Positions 18,101 through 28,263 of a stretch of DNA of 64,000 nt are shown piece by piece. The notes below the pieces were generated by a model that was given only the letters and a program-made list of their open reading frames with translations, was not told the origin of the DNA and made no database searches. How positions within the stretch are numbered: the stretch's first letter is position 1; every line of letters starts with the position of its first letter. The DNA lies in NCBI RefSeq assembly GCF_900476375.1, contig NZ_UPPP01000083.1, positions 124,001 to 188,000 on the forward strand. The letters are read 5' to 3'. The position numbers and the translations under genes are program-made. This DNA is from Allolucifera butyrica. GTDB taxonomy: Bacteria > Bacillota > Negativicutes > Sporomusales > UPPP01.

Positions 18101-18834
18101 CGAAATTCCGTTAATTTTACATTTAATATTTCGCCTTCAAAGACAATGTTACGGTCTTCCTCCTGGACGGTAGAAATCTCTACAGGCATATCTTTAATAT
18201 TTCTTCCTAAAATGATATCATTGCCCTTATCTTTTTTCTTGGTTTCCGGTGGTGACGTGCACTCGTTCAAGGCCGCCATATATTCCGGCGTCAGGTAATC
18301 CTCCTCGCATAGTGTCTGTTCACTGCCAACGGCGCCGGCTGTAAACGTTACACCACAGGAACGTCCGAATTCGCGGAGAAAATATTCCTTGATCTCGCGG
18401 TCCACATTTCTTCCGTGCAGCATTTCAACTGCCCAATCACCCAATGTTTCAATGATTAATTCTTTGCCGTCAAAAGTGTGTTGCGCTGTTGTTAAGATAT
18501 GCTTCACCGACGGATTATTCCCGGCGATTTGCCGGGTAAAGTCATTCCACTGCCGCTCTAAATAATCTTCCAGTTTTTTGATTTGCTGAATAAAAATAAC
18601 TTTGGTTACCTCACAGCTTTGGCACAAACTGTCTTCCGCCAATTTTATGATTGCCGCCGGCAACTGCTGGGGCGTACTGACAAATATTTTCCAGCGTTCC
18701 AGACGGGTATTAATTTCAACTTTTTTAACCAGGCATTGTGTTAATAGCTCCCGGTGGTGTTGCGCTGCCGGTACATTCTCCAGGAATCCCCAGATACTCT
18801 GACAGTGCTCCGGGATCAGGCAATACTCAGACAT
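15148..18834 (-). CDS. polC: PolC-type DNA polymerase III alpha subunit without exonuclease domain
   Basis: Main replicative polymerase of Firmicutes. ATG 18834 follows GGAGAGAAGTTT and gives 1228 residues; an upstream TTG start has no ribosome site. Domain order: N-terminal domain, OB fold (about 233-290), PHP domain (HLHTRMSS near 331, TDHG near 364, EGY near 391, CDVHFL near 527), GSRGSVGSS (672-680), a four-Cys zinc site (C700, C703, C725, C728), catalytic PDIDLNFSG with Asp754 and Asp756, and a C-terminal tau-binding region. In canonical PolC (about 1440 residues) a DnaQ-like exonuclease is inserted in the PHP domain. Here GMEGYLFE (about 388-395) runs almost directly into ARHIVILVQNSVGLRNLY and the whole insert is missing. 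Confidence 0.95.
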   Translation of the reverse strand: MSEYCLIPEHCQSIWGFLENVPAAQHHRELLTQCLVKKVEINTRLERWKIFVSTPQQLPAAIIKLAEDSLCQSCEVTKVIFIQQIKKLEDYLERQWNDFTRQIAGNNPSVKHILTTAQHTFDGKELIIETLGDWAVEMLHGRNVDREIKEYFLREFGRSCGVTFTAGAVGSEQTLCEEDYLTPEYMAALNECTSPPETKKKDKGNDIILGRNIKDMPVEISTVQEEDRNIVFEGEILNVKLTEFRTGNSIVTFDLVDGTDGISCKVFFKDQDKEQAGKIMEELRDGMTVRLKGMVRNDKYSDELMMYPDSICKVIKPERLDTADTPRVELHLHTRMSSMDSVVAVKSLIKTAAKWRHPAVAITDHGVVQAFPEAQEEAAKAGIKVIYGMEGYLFEQDINQARHIVILVQNSVGLRNLYRLVSLSHLKYLHRKPRIPRAVLTEHREGLLFGSACEAGDLIQAMLHGATDAELDQIAAYYDYLEIQPTGNNAFLLREGKVGSEEELRQINRRVCQIGERLNKPVVATCDVHFLNPEDHIYRAILMAGQGYSDADKQPPLYFRTTEEMLAEFDYLGKDKAYEVVVETPRQINDRIEVIKPIPDELYSPQIPGAEEQIQSMAYAKAAALYGKELPEIVAARLKLELDSIINHGFAVLYLIAHKLVKKSLDDGYLVGSRGSVGSSFVATMTDITEVNPLPPHWRCPECKHSEFVTDGSYGSGFDLPDKKCPACNMEMKKDGHDIPFAVFMGFNGDKVPDIDLNFSGDYQPVAHKYTEELFGKDNVFRAGTISTIADKKAYGFVKKYFSEKNTMVRNARVNKLVSGCGGVKQTTGQHPGGIMVVPRDMDVHHFTPIQYPADKNSSSTITTHFDYHSISSRLVKLDILGHDDPTVIRMLEDLTGRNAKTIPFDDPATMSLFSSTEALGLTPEQLGSTVGTFGIPEFGTKFVRQMLEDTKPRKFSELVRISGFSHGTDVWLNNAQDLIKNGIAKLSEAISARDDIMIYLIQKGLPPKMAFQTMEMVRKGKGKSIKEEDIQKMLDQGVPQWYIESCRKIQYMFPKAHAVAYVMMAVRIAYCKVHYPLAFYAAYFTVRATEFDAGLIVKGEAAIRAKLSEFEERGNDLTAKEKGLQTILEMTLELYLRNFSFQKVSLYESHATKFLIAGNGLLPPLAALEGLGDTAARNIVQAREPRPFSSQEDLRVRSRVSKTVIDILKEHGCLDDLPETDQIMLFA

Positions 18835-19000
18835 AAACTTCTCTCCACTCGAAAATAAAATACGTTTCACATTGCTGCGGTCTTCTGCCAAACACCCGTT
18901 AGACTCACAACATGCCTTTCGGAAACTACCTGTTTGTAAGCAAAATGAAACATTTTATCCATACACTTCTATTTTAACACAAAAAGTTACAAAAAAAGCT

Positions 19001-19028
19001 AAGAAAAAAACCGCTAACGCGGTTTTTT
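19001..19028 (-). terminator. Intrinsic terminator after proS
   Basis: On the minus strand AAAAAACCGC, loop GTTA and GCGGTTTTTT form the stem, which ends in a TTTTTTTC run. It starts directly at the proS stop. It separates the isoprenoid/lipid operon from polC. Confidence 0.88.
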
Positions 19029-19031
19029 AAT

Positions 19032-20741
19032 TCAAATCTTGCCCAGCAGTTCTTTAACCTTACCGGAACATTGCTCAATAGCAAAAAACTCAATTTCCCC
19101 GCTTCGTCTCACTTTAACTTCCACTTTTCCTTCCTGCAACGTCTTGGGGCCAATTATGACCCGTAACGGGTAGCCAATTAAATCGGCATCCTTAAACTTT
19201 ACTCCCGGACGTTCATTGCGGTCATCCAGTATCGTTTCCACGCCGGCGGCGCTCAACTCTCCGTATATCTTCTCCGCCAGCGCCATTTGCGCCGCATCTT
19301 TGGCGTTAACCGGCACCACAATCACCTGATACGGTGCAATCGGAACCGGCCAGATAATCCCATTCTCATCATGATTCTGTTCAATAGCGGCCGCCATGGT
19401 CCGGCTTACTCCCACGCCGTAACAGCCCATGACCATGGGTGCTTCTTTGCCATTTTCATCGAGATAAACCGCATTGAGAGCCTGACTATATTTCGTATGA
19501 AGCTTAAACACCTGGCCCACTTCAATGCCTCTTGCCGTTTTCACCGGCGCACCGCAGCGAGGACAGGGGTCATTCTCCTGGATCAGGCGGATATCGGCCA
19601 CTATGGCCGGTTGAATGTCCCGTTGCGGCTGAACATGCAGATAATGCACATCCTGGCTATTGGCACCGCACACGGCATCCCGCATCAGCATAACCGTATG
19701 GTCGGCAACAACCGTTACATTTTGGGCCTTGACCGGTCCCAAAAATCCGGCACAGCTTTCCAACACTTCGGCAATGACCGCTTCATTCGCCAATTCCAAA
19801 TATAAACAGTCCAATTTATTTTTCAGTTTGATTTCATTTACCTCATGGTCGCCCCGTACCAAAGCTAAAACGGGCCCTTTATCCGTTTGATAAGCGATTG
19901 TTTTAATGATCCGGGTAGCATCCATACCCAAAAACCGGGTTACCTCTTTTATTGATTTCATATTCGGTGTTGCAACCCGTTCCAAGGGCAATACCGCCGT
20001 ACCGTCCGCCTCTACCTCTATTGCCTGTAATTCCGCCTTTTCCACGTTAGCGGCATAATCACAAGCCGAACAAAAGGCAATCGCCGCTTCACCGGAATCG
20101 GCAATAACCATAAATTCGTGCGAACCGCTGCCGCCGATTGCGCCGGAATCCGCTTCTACCGGCCGGAACTCGAGTCCGCAGCGGGAGAAGATACGGCTAT
20201 AGGCGTCATACATCTTATTATAACTTTCGTCCAAACCCGCTTCGTCCCGGTCAAAAGAATACAAATCTTTCATAATAAATTCCCGTCCGCGCATTAATCC
20301 AAAACGGGGCCGAATCTCATCGCGGTATTTATTCTGAATTTGATATAATAACAACGGTAATTGCCGGTATGAGCGAACATCGGAACGCACCAGGGTCGTA
20401 ATCATTTCCTCATGTGTGGGTCCCAGACAGAAATTCCGGCTATGACGGTCACGGAGCCGGAACATTTCCTCGCCATATACATCCCAACGGCCTGTTTCCT
20501 GCCACATTTCCGCCGGCTGAATAATCGGCATCAGCAACTCTTGCCCGCCCTTGGCATCCATCTCTTCTCTTACAATAGCTTCAATTTTTTTTAATACTTT
20601 CCAGGCAAGCGGCAAATAGGTATAGACTCCGCCAGCTGCCTTACGAATCATACCGGCCCGCAACATTAACTGATGACTAACGACTTCCGCTTCGGCGGGA
20701 GTTTCCCGCAATGTGGGCGCATATAACTGGGACACACGCAT
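19032..20741 (-). CDS. proS: Prolyl-tRNA synthetase (bacterial type)
   Basis: Charges tRNA-Pro with proline. The 569 residues have the bacterial arrangement: class II core motifs ([16 protein letters not shown] for motif 2), an editing insertion (about 225-400) that clears Ala-tRNA-Pro, and a C-terminal anticodon-binding domain (from about 465, [14 protein letters not shown]). [20 protein letters not shown] is motif 3. It begins four bases after ispG ends and is the last gene of its operon. In B. subtilis proS also lies between rseP and polC. Confidence 0.97.
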   Translation of the reverse strand: MRVSQLYAPTLRETPAEAEVVSHQLMLRAGMIRKAAGGVYTYLPLAWKVLKKIEAIVREEMDAKGGQELLMPIIQPAEMWQETGRWDVYGEEMFRLRDRHSRNFCLGPTHEEMITTLVRSDVRSYRQLPLLLYQIQNKYRDEIRPRFGLMRGREFIMKDLYSFDRDEAGLDESYNKMYDAYSRIFSRCGLEFRPVEADSGAIGGSGSHEFMVIADSGEAAIAFCSACDYAANVEKAELQAIEVEADGTAVLPLERVATPNMKSIKEVTRFLGMDATRIIKTIAYQTDKGPVLALVRGDHEVNEIKLKNKLDCLYLELANEAVIAEVLESCAGFLGPVKAQNVTVVADHTVMLMRDAVCGANSQDVHYLHVQPQRDIQPAIVADIRLIQENDPCPRCGAPVKTARGIEVGQVFKLHTKYSQALNAVYLDENGKEAPMVMGCYGVGVSRTMAAAIEQNHDENGIIWPVPIAPYQVIVVPVNAKDAAQMALAEKIYGELSAAGVETILDDRNERPGVKFKDADLIGYPLRVIIGPKTLQEGKVEVKVRRSGEIEFFAIEQCSGKVKELLGKI

Positions 20742-20744
20742 ATT

Positions 20745-21812
20745 CTAGTTTTCCTCCTCAACTATTTTATCGATTTCCCTAAACAATGCTGCTAATAAAT
20801 CCTCTTCCGGGACTTTTTGAATCACTTCGCCCTTGCGAAAGATCAGGCCCTGCCCTTTACCGCCGGCGATCCCAATATCGGCTTCCTTCGCTTCACCGGG
20901 TCCGTTGACAACACACCCCATAACCGCCACTTTGATCGGTTTTTTTATCTGGTTTAGTTTTTCTTCCACTTTTTGCGCCAAAAAGATTAAATCCACACTC
21001 GTTCGGCCGCAAGTAGGGCAGGAAATTAATGTTGGGCCATATTCCTTAAGGCCCAGTGATTTTAAAATTTCATTACCGGCCCGTACTTCTTCCACTGGGT
21101 CACCGGTCAAAGAAACCCGGATCGTATCGCCGATACCTTCTGCTAAAAGAGCACCAATCCCTACAGCCGATTTAATGATACCGGATTTCACCGTACCGGC
21201 CTCGGTAATTCCCAAATGCAACGGATAGTCAACAACCTCCGACATCAGTTCATAAGCCCGGATGGTCATCGATACATTATGTGCTTTTAAGGATATCTTA
21301 ATATCAAAAAAGTCAAGTCTTTCTAATATATTAACATGGTTCATGGCGCTTTCCACCATGGCTTCCGGCGTAGGATGCCCGCCATGCCTGGCTAATACAG
21401 CCTTATCCAATGAACCGGCATTTACGCCGATCCGGATAGGAATCCGTTTCTTTTTAGCCTCTTTTACGACAGCAGCAACCTGTTCCACATCGCCGATATT
21501 GCCCGGATTCAAACGCAGAGCGTCAATTCCCCGCTCAATGGCCGACAAAGCCAGCCGGTAATCAAAATGAATGTCTGCCACCAGCGGTACGGTCACAAGT
21601 TCTTTTATCTTTTCCACCGCCAGAGCGGCAGCCATATCCGGAACAGCGATTCGGACAATATCGCAGCCGGCGGCGGCCAGACGTTGAATCTGCGCCGCTG
21701 TGGCGGTAATATCATCTGTTTTCGTATTGGTCATGGACTGTACCGAAATCGGTGCTGCCCCGCCGACAGTTACCGTACCGATCCGGATGGGACACGTCTT
21801 TCTTCTTTCCAT
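20745..21812 (-). CDS. ispG: (E)-4-hydroxy-3-methylbut-2-enyl-diphosphate synthase
   Basis: Iron-sulfur enzyme of the MEP isoprenoid pathway; reductively converts MEcPP to HMBPP. The 355 residues carry the expected cluster ligands, CPTC (near 262) and CVVNGPGEA (near 298), plus the TIM-barrel segments SVQSMTNTKTDD and DIHFDYRLAL. It sits between rseP and proS, with dxr two genes upstream, so two MEP enzymes share an operon with uppS, which uses the final isoprenoid products. In B. subtilis ispG is elsewhere, so its insertion here is a difference. Confidence 0.96.
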   Translation of the reverse strand: MERRKTCPIRIGTVTVGGAAPISVQSMTNTKTDDITATAAQIQRLAAAGCDIVRIAVPDMAAALAVEKIKELVTVPLVADIHFDYRLALSAIERGIDALRLNPGNIGDVEQVAAVVKEAKKKRIPIRIGVNAGSLDKAVLARHGGHPTPEAMVESAMNHVNILERLDFFDIKISLKAHNVSMTIRAYELMSEVVDYPLHLGITEAGTVKSGIIKSAVGIGALLAEGIGDTIRVSLTGDPVEEVRAGNEILKSLGLKEYGPTLISCPTCGRTSVDLIFLAQKVEEKLNQIKKPIKVAVMGCVVNGPGEAKEADIGIAGGKGQGLIFRKGEVIQKVPEEDLLAALFREIDKIVEEEN

Positions 21813-21837
21813 AAGCTCACTCTTTCACTCGCTTGAT

Positions 21838-22875
21838 TTAGAATAATTTTAGCCGGTTAATATCTTTAAAAGTAGCCATAATCATCAACAACATTAGAAG
21901 TATAAACCCAATCATTTGAATAAACTGCATTTTATTGCGTCCCAACGGTTTTCCCCGTAGGCCTTCCACCGCCAATGTAACAACGTAACCGCCATCCAGT
22001 ACCGGAACCGGCAATAAATTGATCAACCCCAGATTAATACTAAGAAACGCGGCAAATTGCAATAAAGGAATGATCCCTAACTGGGCAACTTGCCCTGCCA
22101 TTTGGGCAACCCCGATCGGACCGGCTACTTCGGCGGCAATTTTTCCGGTAATCATTTGCACAATCCCCGTCACCATACTAACCGCTATTAAATAAGTCTG
22201 TTTCACGGATAGACCCGCAGCCTCGATTACATTGGGATGATAATTTTCAATTTTCGGCATAACCCCGATAATACCGCGATTCATTTGGTTGTCATATTCA
22301 GGCATAACCGTCGTCTTTTGTTGCGTCCCATCGCGCCGATAGATAACTTCCAGCTTTTTACCGGCATTACTTTGAATGATATTGACCAAATCCCGCCAGG
22401 AACCAACGCTGTAACCATTAATGGCTTCAATATGGTCACCAGGCATAAGACCGGCCTGGGCAGCCGGCTTCTCGGCAAATATTTTGCCGAGAATCGGTTC
22501 CGTCGAAGGGGTATCAACACCCGCACTAAGAAAAATAATCATAAATAAGGCGATCGGTAATAAGAAATTCATAAAAGAACCGGCAATAATTACCAGTATA
22601 CGCGCCCAAATTGGTTTGGCATTAAACGATTTTTCATCTTGTTCTTCATCCGGGTCCATGCCGGCGATTTTATTAAAGCCACCTAACGGAATCATGCGCA
22701 AGGAATAAACCGTTTCCCCCGACTTATAACTAAACACCTTAGGCCCAAAACCGATAGCAAATTCATCAACCCGCATACCGACTGATTTAGCAGATAAAAA
22801 ATGGCCCAATTCATGAAAAAAGATCAACAATCCAAACACAAAAACGGTAGCAACCACCGTAACTGTCAAATCCAT
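21838..22875 (-). CDS. rseP: Site-2 intramembrane zinc protease RseP/RasP
   Basis: Cuts transmembrane segments of anti-sigma factors and leftover signal peptides. The 345 residues have the metal motif HELGH at 21-25 in the first membrane helix, one PDZ domain (about 115-200, PAAQAGLMPGDHIEAING), and NLLPVPVLDGG (near 290), which supplies the third ligand, in a later helix. The last helix is near 318-337. It lies between dxr and ispG; the dxr-rseP neighbourhood is conserved across Firmicutes and proteobacteria. Confidence 0.95.
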   Translation of the reverse strand: MDLTVTVVATVFVFGLLIFFHELGHFLSAKSVGMRVDEFAIGFGPKVFSYKSGETVYSLRMIPLGGFNKIAGMDPDEEQDEKSFNAKPIWARILVIIAGSFMNFLLPIALFMIIFLSAGVDTPSTEPILGKIFAEKPAAQAGLMPGDHIEAINGYSVGSWRDLVNIIQSNAGKKLEVIYRRDGTQQKTTVMPEYDNQMNRGIIGVMPKIENYHPNVIEAAGLSVKQTYLIAVSMVTGIVQMITGKIAAEVAGPIGVAQMAGQVAQLGIIPLLQFAAFLSINLGLINLLPVPVLDGGYVVTLAVEGLRGKPLGRNKMQFIQMIGFILLMLLMIMATFKDINRLKLF

Positions 22876-22893
22876 TCACCGCCTTCCGAATAT

Positions 22894-24060
22894 CTATTTC
22901 CTATGGTTATAATCGTTGGAAATAATTTGCGTTGCATATTGACGGGCCCAGGAGTCGGCTTTTAATAAATCCTCCAGGCAGGGCTCAGTAAGTCGTTGAT
23001 GCCCGTTGATTGTTTGTTTTATAACGTCAGCAATATCCAGAAAACCAATTTGGTTATTTAAAAAAGCATATACGGCAATTTCATTCGCAGCATTAAAAAC
23101 ACAAGGCATGGATCCGCCGGCCCGTCCGGCAGCAACGGCACCCCTTAATGCTTCAAATGTATCCGTATCAGGCTTTTCAAATGTCAGTTTATTGAAAGCG
23201 GTAAAATCCAATTTAGGATAACCGGCCGGCCAACGCTCAGGATAACTGAAGGCGTATTGGATCGGCAGCCGCATATCCGGCATTCCCATTTGCGCCATGA
23301 CACTGCCGTCACAAAACTCGACCATGGAGTGTATAATGCTCTGAGGATGGACAATCACTTCAATCTGCTCGTAAGGAATGTTATAAAGCCAATGAGCTTC
23401 CATCACTTCTAAGCCTTTATTAGCTAACGTAGCTGAATCAACGGTAATCTTGCGGCCCATAGACCAGTTGGGATGTTTAAGACAATCACTCACGGTAACC
23501 GCCTTTAACTGCTGTTGCTTCATTCCCCGGAAAGGCCCGCCTGATGCGGTGATAATCAGACGCCGGACTGTTTTCCTGTCTTCCCCTTGTAAACACTGAA
23601 AAATAGCGCTATGCTCGCTATCAACGGGAAGAATCGGAACGCCCTTTTTTTGGGCTAAAGACATAACCAGTTCTCCGGCAGCCACTAAAGTCTCTTTATT
23701 AGCCAGGGCAATCGCTTTTCCGGCTTCAATCGCCGCCAGAGTCGGTTTCAGTCCGGAAAACCCGACCAAAGCGGTCAAGACGGTTCCAACCTTCTCATGA
23801 GTAGCAGCCGCCATAAGTCCGTCTTCCCCTGATAAAATACGGGTGGCTCCATGGTAACGCCGGACCAGCCGGCCGGCAGCTTCGCCGTCAACCAGAACAG
23901 CAAGCTCAGGCTTAAATAACCGAATTTGCTCTTCCAGTAATTGGTCATTTTGATAGGCTGCCAATGCCGTTACGCTGAATTTTTCCCGATTGGCGGCAAT
24001 CACCGCCAACGCTTGTGTGCCAATTGAACCGGTACTGCCTAAAATAGCAACATGCTGCAT
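22894..24060 (-). CDS. dxr: 1-deoxy-D-xylulose-5-phosphate reductoisomerase
   Basis: Rearranges and reduces DXP to MEP with NADPH in the MEP pathway. The 388 residues have the N-terminal dinucleotide fold with GSTGSIGTQAL (8-18), the conserved ALANKETLVAAG and PVDSEHSAIFQCLQG metal-site segments, and SGGPFRG. Length is normal. It lies between cdsA and rseP, as in B. subtilis. ATG 24060 follows AAAGGAGAAAACAG. Confidence 0.97.
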   Translation of the reverse strand: MQHVAILGSTGSIGTQALAVIAANREKFSVTALAAYQNDQLLEEQIRLFKPELAVLVDGEAAGRLVRRYHGATRILSGEDGLMAAATHEKVGTVLTALVGFSGLKPTLAAIEAGKAIALANKETLVAAGELVMSLAQKKGVPILPVDSEHSAIFQCLQGEDRKTVRRLIITASGGPFRGMKQQQLKAVTVSDCLKHPNWSMGRKITVDSATLANKGLEVMEAHWLYNIPYEQIEVIVHPQSIIHSMVEFCDGSVMAQMGMPDMRLPIQYAFSYPERWPAGYPKLDFTAFNKLTFEKPDTDTFEALRGAVAAGRAGGSMPCVFNAANEIAVYAFLNNQIGFLDIADVIKQTINGHQRLTEPCLEDLLKADSWARQYATQIISNDYNHRK

Positions 24061-24082
24061 CTGTTTTCTCCTTTAACTCACA

Positions 24083-24919
24083 CTACCGTAGCATAAAATA
24101 ATATGTATAATAATATACAAACGGTACGACAAATAAAATACTGTCAAAACGGTCCAGAACACCCCCATGTCCCGGTAATAACCGTCCTGAATCTTTAACA
24201 CCGGTAAAACGTTTAATGGCGGATTCCGCCAAATCTCCCAAGGGTGCTATAATACCAACTAATCCGCCAATAATTATACCATGAAATGTTGATATTTGAA
24301 ATAAATAGGTAATTCCGGCAACCGCCATAATGCTGCCGACCACCCCTCCTAATACACCCTCCACTGTTTTCCCCGGGCTTATGTTTGGACATAATTTATG
24401 TTTTCCCCATTGCGAACCAACCAAATAGGCCATGGAATCACTGGCCCAAGTGCCAATAAACGGCAACCACAGATAGGCCGCTCCGGCCGGCAATTTTCCC
24501 CATAATGTCGTAATATACCCTGAGTCAATCGACCTTAAAAGTAATAAATAAGAAAAGGTCAATCCTACATACAGAATACCCATAATCATAAAAGCGGCAT
24601 GTACCACCGAAAATTTAACGCCCGCAAAAATGATTCTCATAAAGGTAATTAGTACACTCAATAAAATAATTGTTTGTATTTCGGCGGGATTTCCCCACCA
24701 GGCACATGCCAAAAGCAAGATAATTCCCGCTATTCCCATTCCGTAAGGCAAATCAATATTTTTATGGCGCAGCATAGCGGTAAATTCATACCAGGCAAGA
24801 GAGGCAAGCGCAAGTACGGTCAGAAAAAACGGCCAGTCACCCAGATTAATAACATACATAGCAAACGGTATGCCAACTGCCGCTGTGAATACGCGTTTTA
24901 CAAGCATCTGGTCACCCAC
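24083..24919 (-). CDS. cdsA: Phosphatidate cytidylyltransferase
   Basis: Makes CDP-diacylglycerol from phosphatidate and CTP, the branch point of phospholipid synthesis. A polytopic membrane protein of 278 residues (274 if ATG 24907 is used instead of GTG 24919; neither has a decisive ribosome site). The family signature is complete near the C-terminus: KDSGRLLPGHGGVLDRFDS. It lies 12 bases after uppS and is followed by dxr in the same operon. Confidence 0.95.
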   Translation of the reverse strand: MGDQMLVKRVFTAAVGIPFAMYVINLGDWPFFLTVLALASLAWYEFTAMLRHKNIDLPYGMGIAGIILLLACAWWGNPAEIQTIILLSVLITFMRIIFAGVKFSVVHAAFMIMGILYVGLTFSYLLLLRSIDSGYITTLWGKLPAGAAYLWLPFIGTWASDSMAYLVGSQWGKHKLCPNISPGKTVEGVLGGVVGSIMAVAGITYLFQISTFHGIIIGGLVGIIAPLGDLAESAIKRFTGVKDSGRLLPGHGGVLDRFDSILFVVPFVYYYTYYFMLR

Positions 24920-24931
24920 TTCATAACCTTA

Positions 24932-25705
24932 TTATTTTAACCCGCCGAATCTTCGTTCACGCTGTTGAAAATCAACGACCGCCTGAATCAAATGTTCCGG
25001 TTTAAAATCAGGCCAGTTAAGCGTTGTAAACCATAACTCGGCATAGGCTATTTGCCAAAGTAAATAATTGCTAATCCGTAAATCCCCGCTGGGACGGATC
25101 AGTAAATCGGGGTCAGGCAAGTCTGACGTATATAAATGCTGCTGGATTACTGATTCATCAATTTGTTCCGGCGTTAATTCCCCGGCAGCTATTTTCCGGG
25201 AAATTCCTTGCACAGCCTGCGTAATTTCGGCCCGGCTCCCATAGTTTACGGCCAGATTTAAGATTAATCCGTTATTATTTCGCGTGCGCACCTGCGCCTG
25301 GGCAATTTTATGTTGCAAATTAACAGCTAATTCATTAATTTTACCGATGAATCGAATTTGCACTTGATTACGGTGGAGCTCTTCAATTTCATTATCCAGA
25401 TAGTCCGACAAAAGGCTCATCAATAAACCGACTTCATCAGCCGGTCTTTTCCAATTTTCCGTTGAAAATGCGTAGGCCGTTAGCACTGCCACCCCCAGTT
25501 CCGATGCCGTTTTAACGATATCCCGCAATGTTTCTGCACCGGCACGGTGTCCGAATGTGCGGGGCAAACCCCGTTTTTGAGCCCATCTTCCATTACCGTC
25601 CATAATAAGGGCAATATGCCGGGGAATCTTCGTAAAATCAATGGTGTCATATAAGGATTTTGGGGCGTCATCAACAGTGTTTTTACCGAACCACTTTTTC
25701 CACAC
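24932..25705 (-). CDS. uppS: Isoprenyl transferase (undecaprenyl diphosphate synthase)
   Basis: A cis-prenyltransferase that builds undecaprenyl diphosphate, the lipid carrier for peptidoglycan. I chose GTG 25705, which follows GGAGG at 7-base spacing and gives 257 residues; a 14-codon extension would run into the ferredoxin terminator. Conserved parts are IMDGNGRWAQKRGLPRTFGH (catalytic Asp36), FSTENWKRP and RPSGDLRISNYLLWQIAYAE. The neighbours cdsA, dxr and ispG complete a lipid-precursor group. Confidence 0.95.
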   Translation of the reverse strand: MWKKWFGKNTVDDAPKSLYDTIDFTKIPRHIALIMDGNGRWAQKRGLPRTFGHRAGAETLRDIVKTASELGVAVLTAYAFSTENWKRPADEVGLLMSLLSDYLDNEIEELHRNQVQIRFIGKINELAVNLQHKIAQAQVRTRNNNGLILNLAVNYGSRAEITQAVQGISRKIAAGELTPEQIDESVIQQHLYTSDLPDPDLLIRPSGDLRISNYLLWQIAYAELWFTTLNWPDFKPEHLIQAVVDFQQRERRFGGLK

Positions 25706-25752
25706 ACTCAAACCTCCAAATAAGAAAGTAGATACTGCTCTCTGCAAGGATA

Positions 25753-25778
25753 AACCCCCTCTTGCGAGGGGGTTTCAA
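25753..25778 (-). terminator. Intrinsic terminator after the ferredoxin gene
   Basis: On the minus strand AAACCCCCTC, loop GCAA and GAGGGGGTTT form a 10-bp stem followed by ATCCTT. It begins at the ferredoxin stop codon. The tail is not a pure T-run, so some readthrough to uppS is likely. Confidence 0.7.
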
Positions 25779-25946
25779 TCATGGAGCCTTAATAGCACCA
25801 ACCGGGCAAACCGCCGCACAGGCACCGCACTCAACACATTCATCGGTAATTTCATATGTAGGACTGCCTTCTTTAATCGCGCCAACCGGGCAAGTGGCGG
25901 CACAAGTGCCACAAGCAACGCACTCATCGATAATTTTATAAGCCAT
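25779..25946 (-). CDS. 2[4Fe-4S] ferredoxin
   Basis: A 55-residue clostridial-type ferredoxin, a low-potential electron carrier in the cytoplasm. Two near-identical halves carry CVACGTCAATCP (9-20) and CVECGACAAVCP (37-48), each with the Cx2Cx2Cx3CP pattern that binds one [4Fe-4S] cluster and exchanges its last Cys with the other half. ATG 25946 follows AGGAGGTG, which overlaps the end of the 67-residue gene before it. A terminator follows directly. Such a gene between frr and uppS is absent from the B. subtilis version of this region and fits an anaerobe. Confidence 0.93.
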   Translation of the reverse strand: MAYKIIDECVACGTCAATCPVGAIKEGSPTYEITDECVECGACAAVCPVGAIKAP

Positions 25947-25949
25947 GGT

Positions 25950-26153
25950 TTACAACACCTCCTTTCTCATTTTCGCAGCGGCTACCAAATGATAGGTCCC
26001 TTCCCTATCAATTTGCTGCTTAATAACATATAAACAATTTTCATTGACTGCTAAATAGTTTCGTGGCGGCCGGGTTACTACAATGGTATACCGCAATCCC
26101 CGGGCTTCCAGCCGGGCCGTTACTGCCGCCAGCGGTTGAGCAAGAGTATCCAC
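25950..26153 (-). CDS. Small protein of unknown function
   Basis: A 67-residue frame starting with GTG 26153, two bases after the frr stop, and ending four bases before the ferredoxin ATG. The protein is soluble-looking, with a helical N-terminus (LAQPLAAVTARLEARGL) and a beta-type middle (RYTIVVTRPPRNYLAV). No family is recognised. Tight packing between frr and the ferredoxin, and a last codon stretch that provides the ferredoxin ribosome site, support a real coupled gene. Confidence 0.6.
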   Translation of the reverse strand: MDTLAQPLAAVTARLEARGLRYTIVVTRPPRNYLAVNENCLYVIKQQIDREGTYHLVAAAKMRKEVL

Positions 26154-26155
26154 GG

Positions 26156-27461
<1,306 letters not shown>

Positions 27462-27565
27462 TCATTTTCTACATTGTGGAAATGAATCCTTTATTTACGG
27501 GTTCAAATTTTAAAATAACAAATCGGCATCATGTATAGTTTTGTCGGCCAGGCCGGCCAATCATG

Positions 27566-27603
27566 CTAGAAAATAAGAGAACACAGTAGTGTTCTCTTAT
27601 TTT
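27566..27603 (-). terminator. Intrinsic terminator after tsf
   Basis: On the minus strand AATAAGAGAACAC, a short loop and GTGTTCTCTTATTTTC form a long stem that ends in TTATTTTC. It begins in the tsf stop codon at 27597. This ends the rpsB-tsf unit. Confidence 0.82.
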
Positions 27604-28244
27604 TTAACAGCAGCCATAACTTCAGCGGCAAAATCACTGGATTTTTTGGTTAATCCTTCGCCAAGCTGATATCTGGTAAATCTTCTAACCGAAATATTCT
27701 CACCAATTTTTACAATACTGTCGTTAATTACCTGGGTAATCGTCTTATCCGGATCTTTTATGAACGGCTGCTCCATAAGACAAATTTCTTTATAGAATTT
27801 TTCCACCCGGCCGGTGATCATTTTCTCAACAATATTTGCCGGTTTTCCTTCATTTAAAGCTTGAGCCCGCAAGACTTCCTTCTCATGTTCCAAAACTTCC
27901 GCCGCAACTTCCTCGCGCCGGACAAAGCTGGGATTTGCCGCCGCCACTTGCATGGCAATATCTTTGGCTAATGCTTTAAAAGCATCCGTTTTAGCAACAA
28001 AATCGGTCTCACAATTTAATTCCAGCAATACGCCAATCCGGCCGCCACCGTGTATGTAAGCCTCGACTACGCCCTCGGCCGCAATCCGGCCGGCTTTTTT
28101 AGCGGCAGCTGCCAATCCTTTTTCCCGTAAAAAATCTACCGCTTTTTCCATATCGCCCTTGGTTTCGGTTAACGCCTTTTTGCAGTCCATCATTCCCGCA
28201 CCGGTACGTTCCCGCAATTCTTTCACCATTTCCGCCGTTACCAT
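27597..28244 (-). CDS. tsf: Elongation factor Ts
   Basis: Exchanges GDP for GTP on EF-Tu. ATG 28244 follows AGGAGGATAAAG and gives 215 residues; the 23-codon upstream extension runs through the intergenic hairpin and was rejected. The UBA-like N-terminus ([19 protein letters not shown]) and the [20 protein letters not shown] core are clear. It is a short-form EF-Ts (E. coli has 283 residues), common in clostridia and Negativicutes. Confidence 0.96.
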   Translation of the reverse strand: MVTAEMVKELRERTGAGMMDCKKALTETKGDMEKAVDFLREKGLAAAAKKAGRIAAEGVVEAYIHGGGRIGVLLELNCETDFVAKTDAFKALAKDIAMQVAAANPSFVRREEVAAEVLEHEKEVLRAQALNEGKPANIVEKMITGRVEKFYKEICLMEQPFIKDPDKTITQVINDSIVKIGENISVRRFTRYQLGEGLTKKSSDFAAEVMAAVKK

Positions 28245-28263
28245 CTTTATCCTCCTGTCTACT

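Noticed and set aside
17443..18114. A 223-residue plus-strand frame opposite polC
   Set aside because: Antisense to conserved PHP-domain codons, no recognisable domain and no upstream signals.
18961..19000. A sigma-A promoter for polC
   Set aside because: A TAAAAT box is present after the proS terminator but no -35 hexamer occurs at 16-18 bases, so it is not listed as a feature.
27530..27562. GC-rich ggccggcc inverted repeat before pyrH
   Set aside because: Short, without a T-run or nearby promoter of quality; probably the spacer between the tsf terminator and pyrH.
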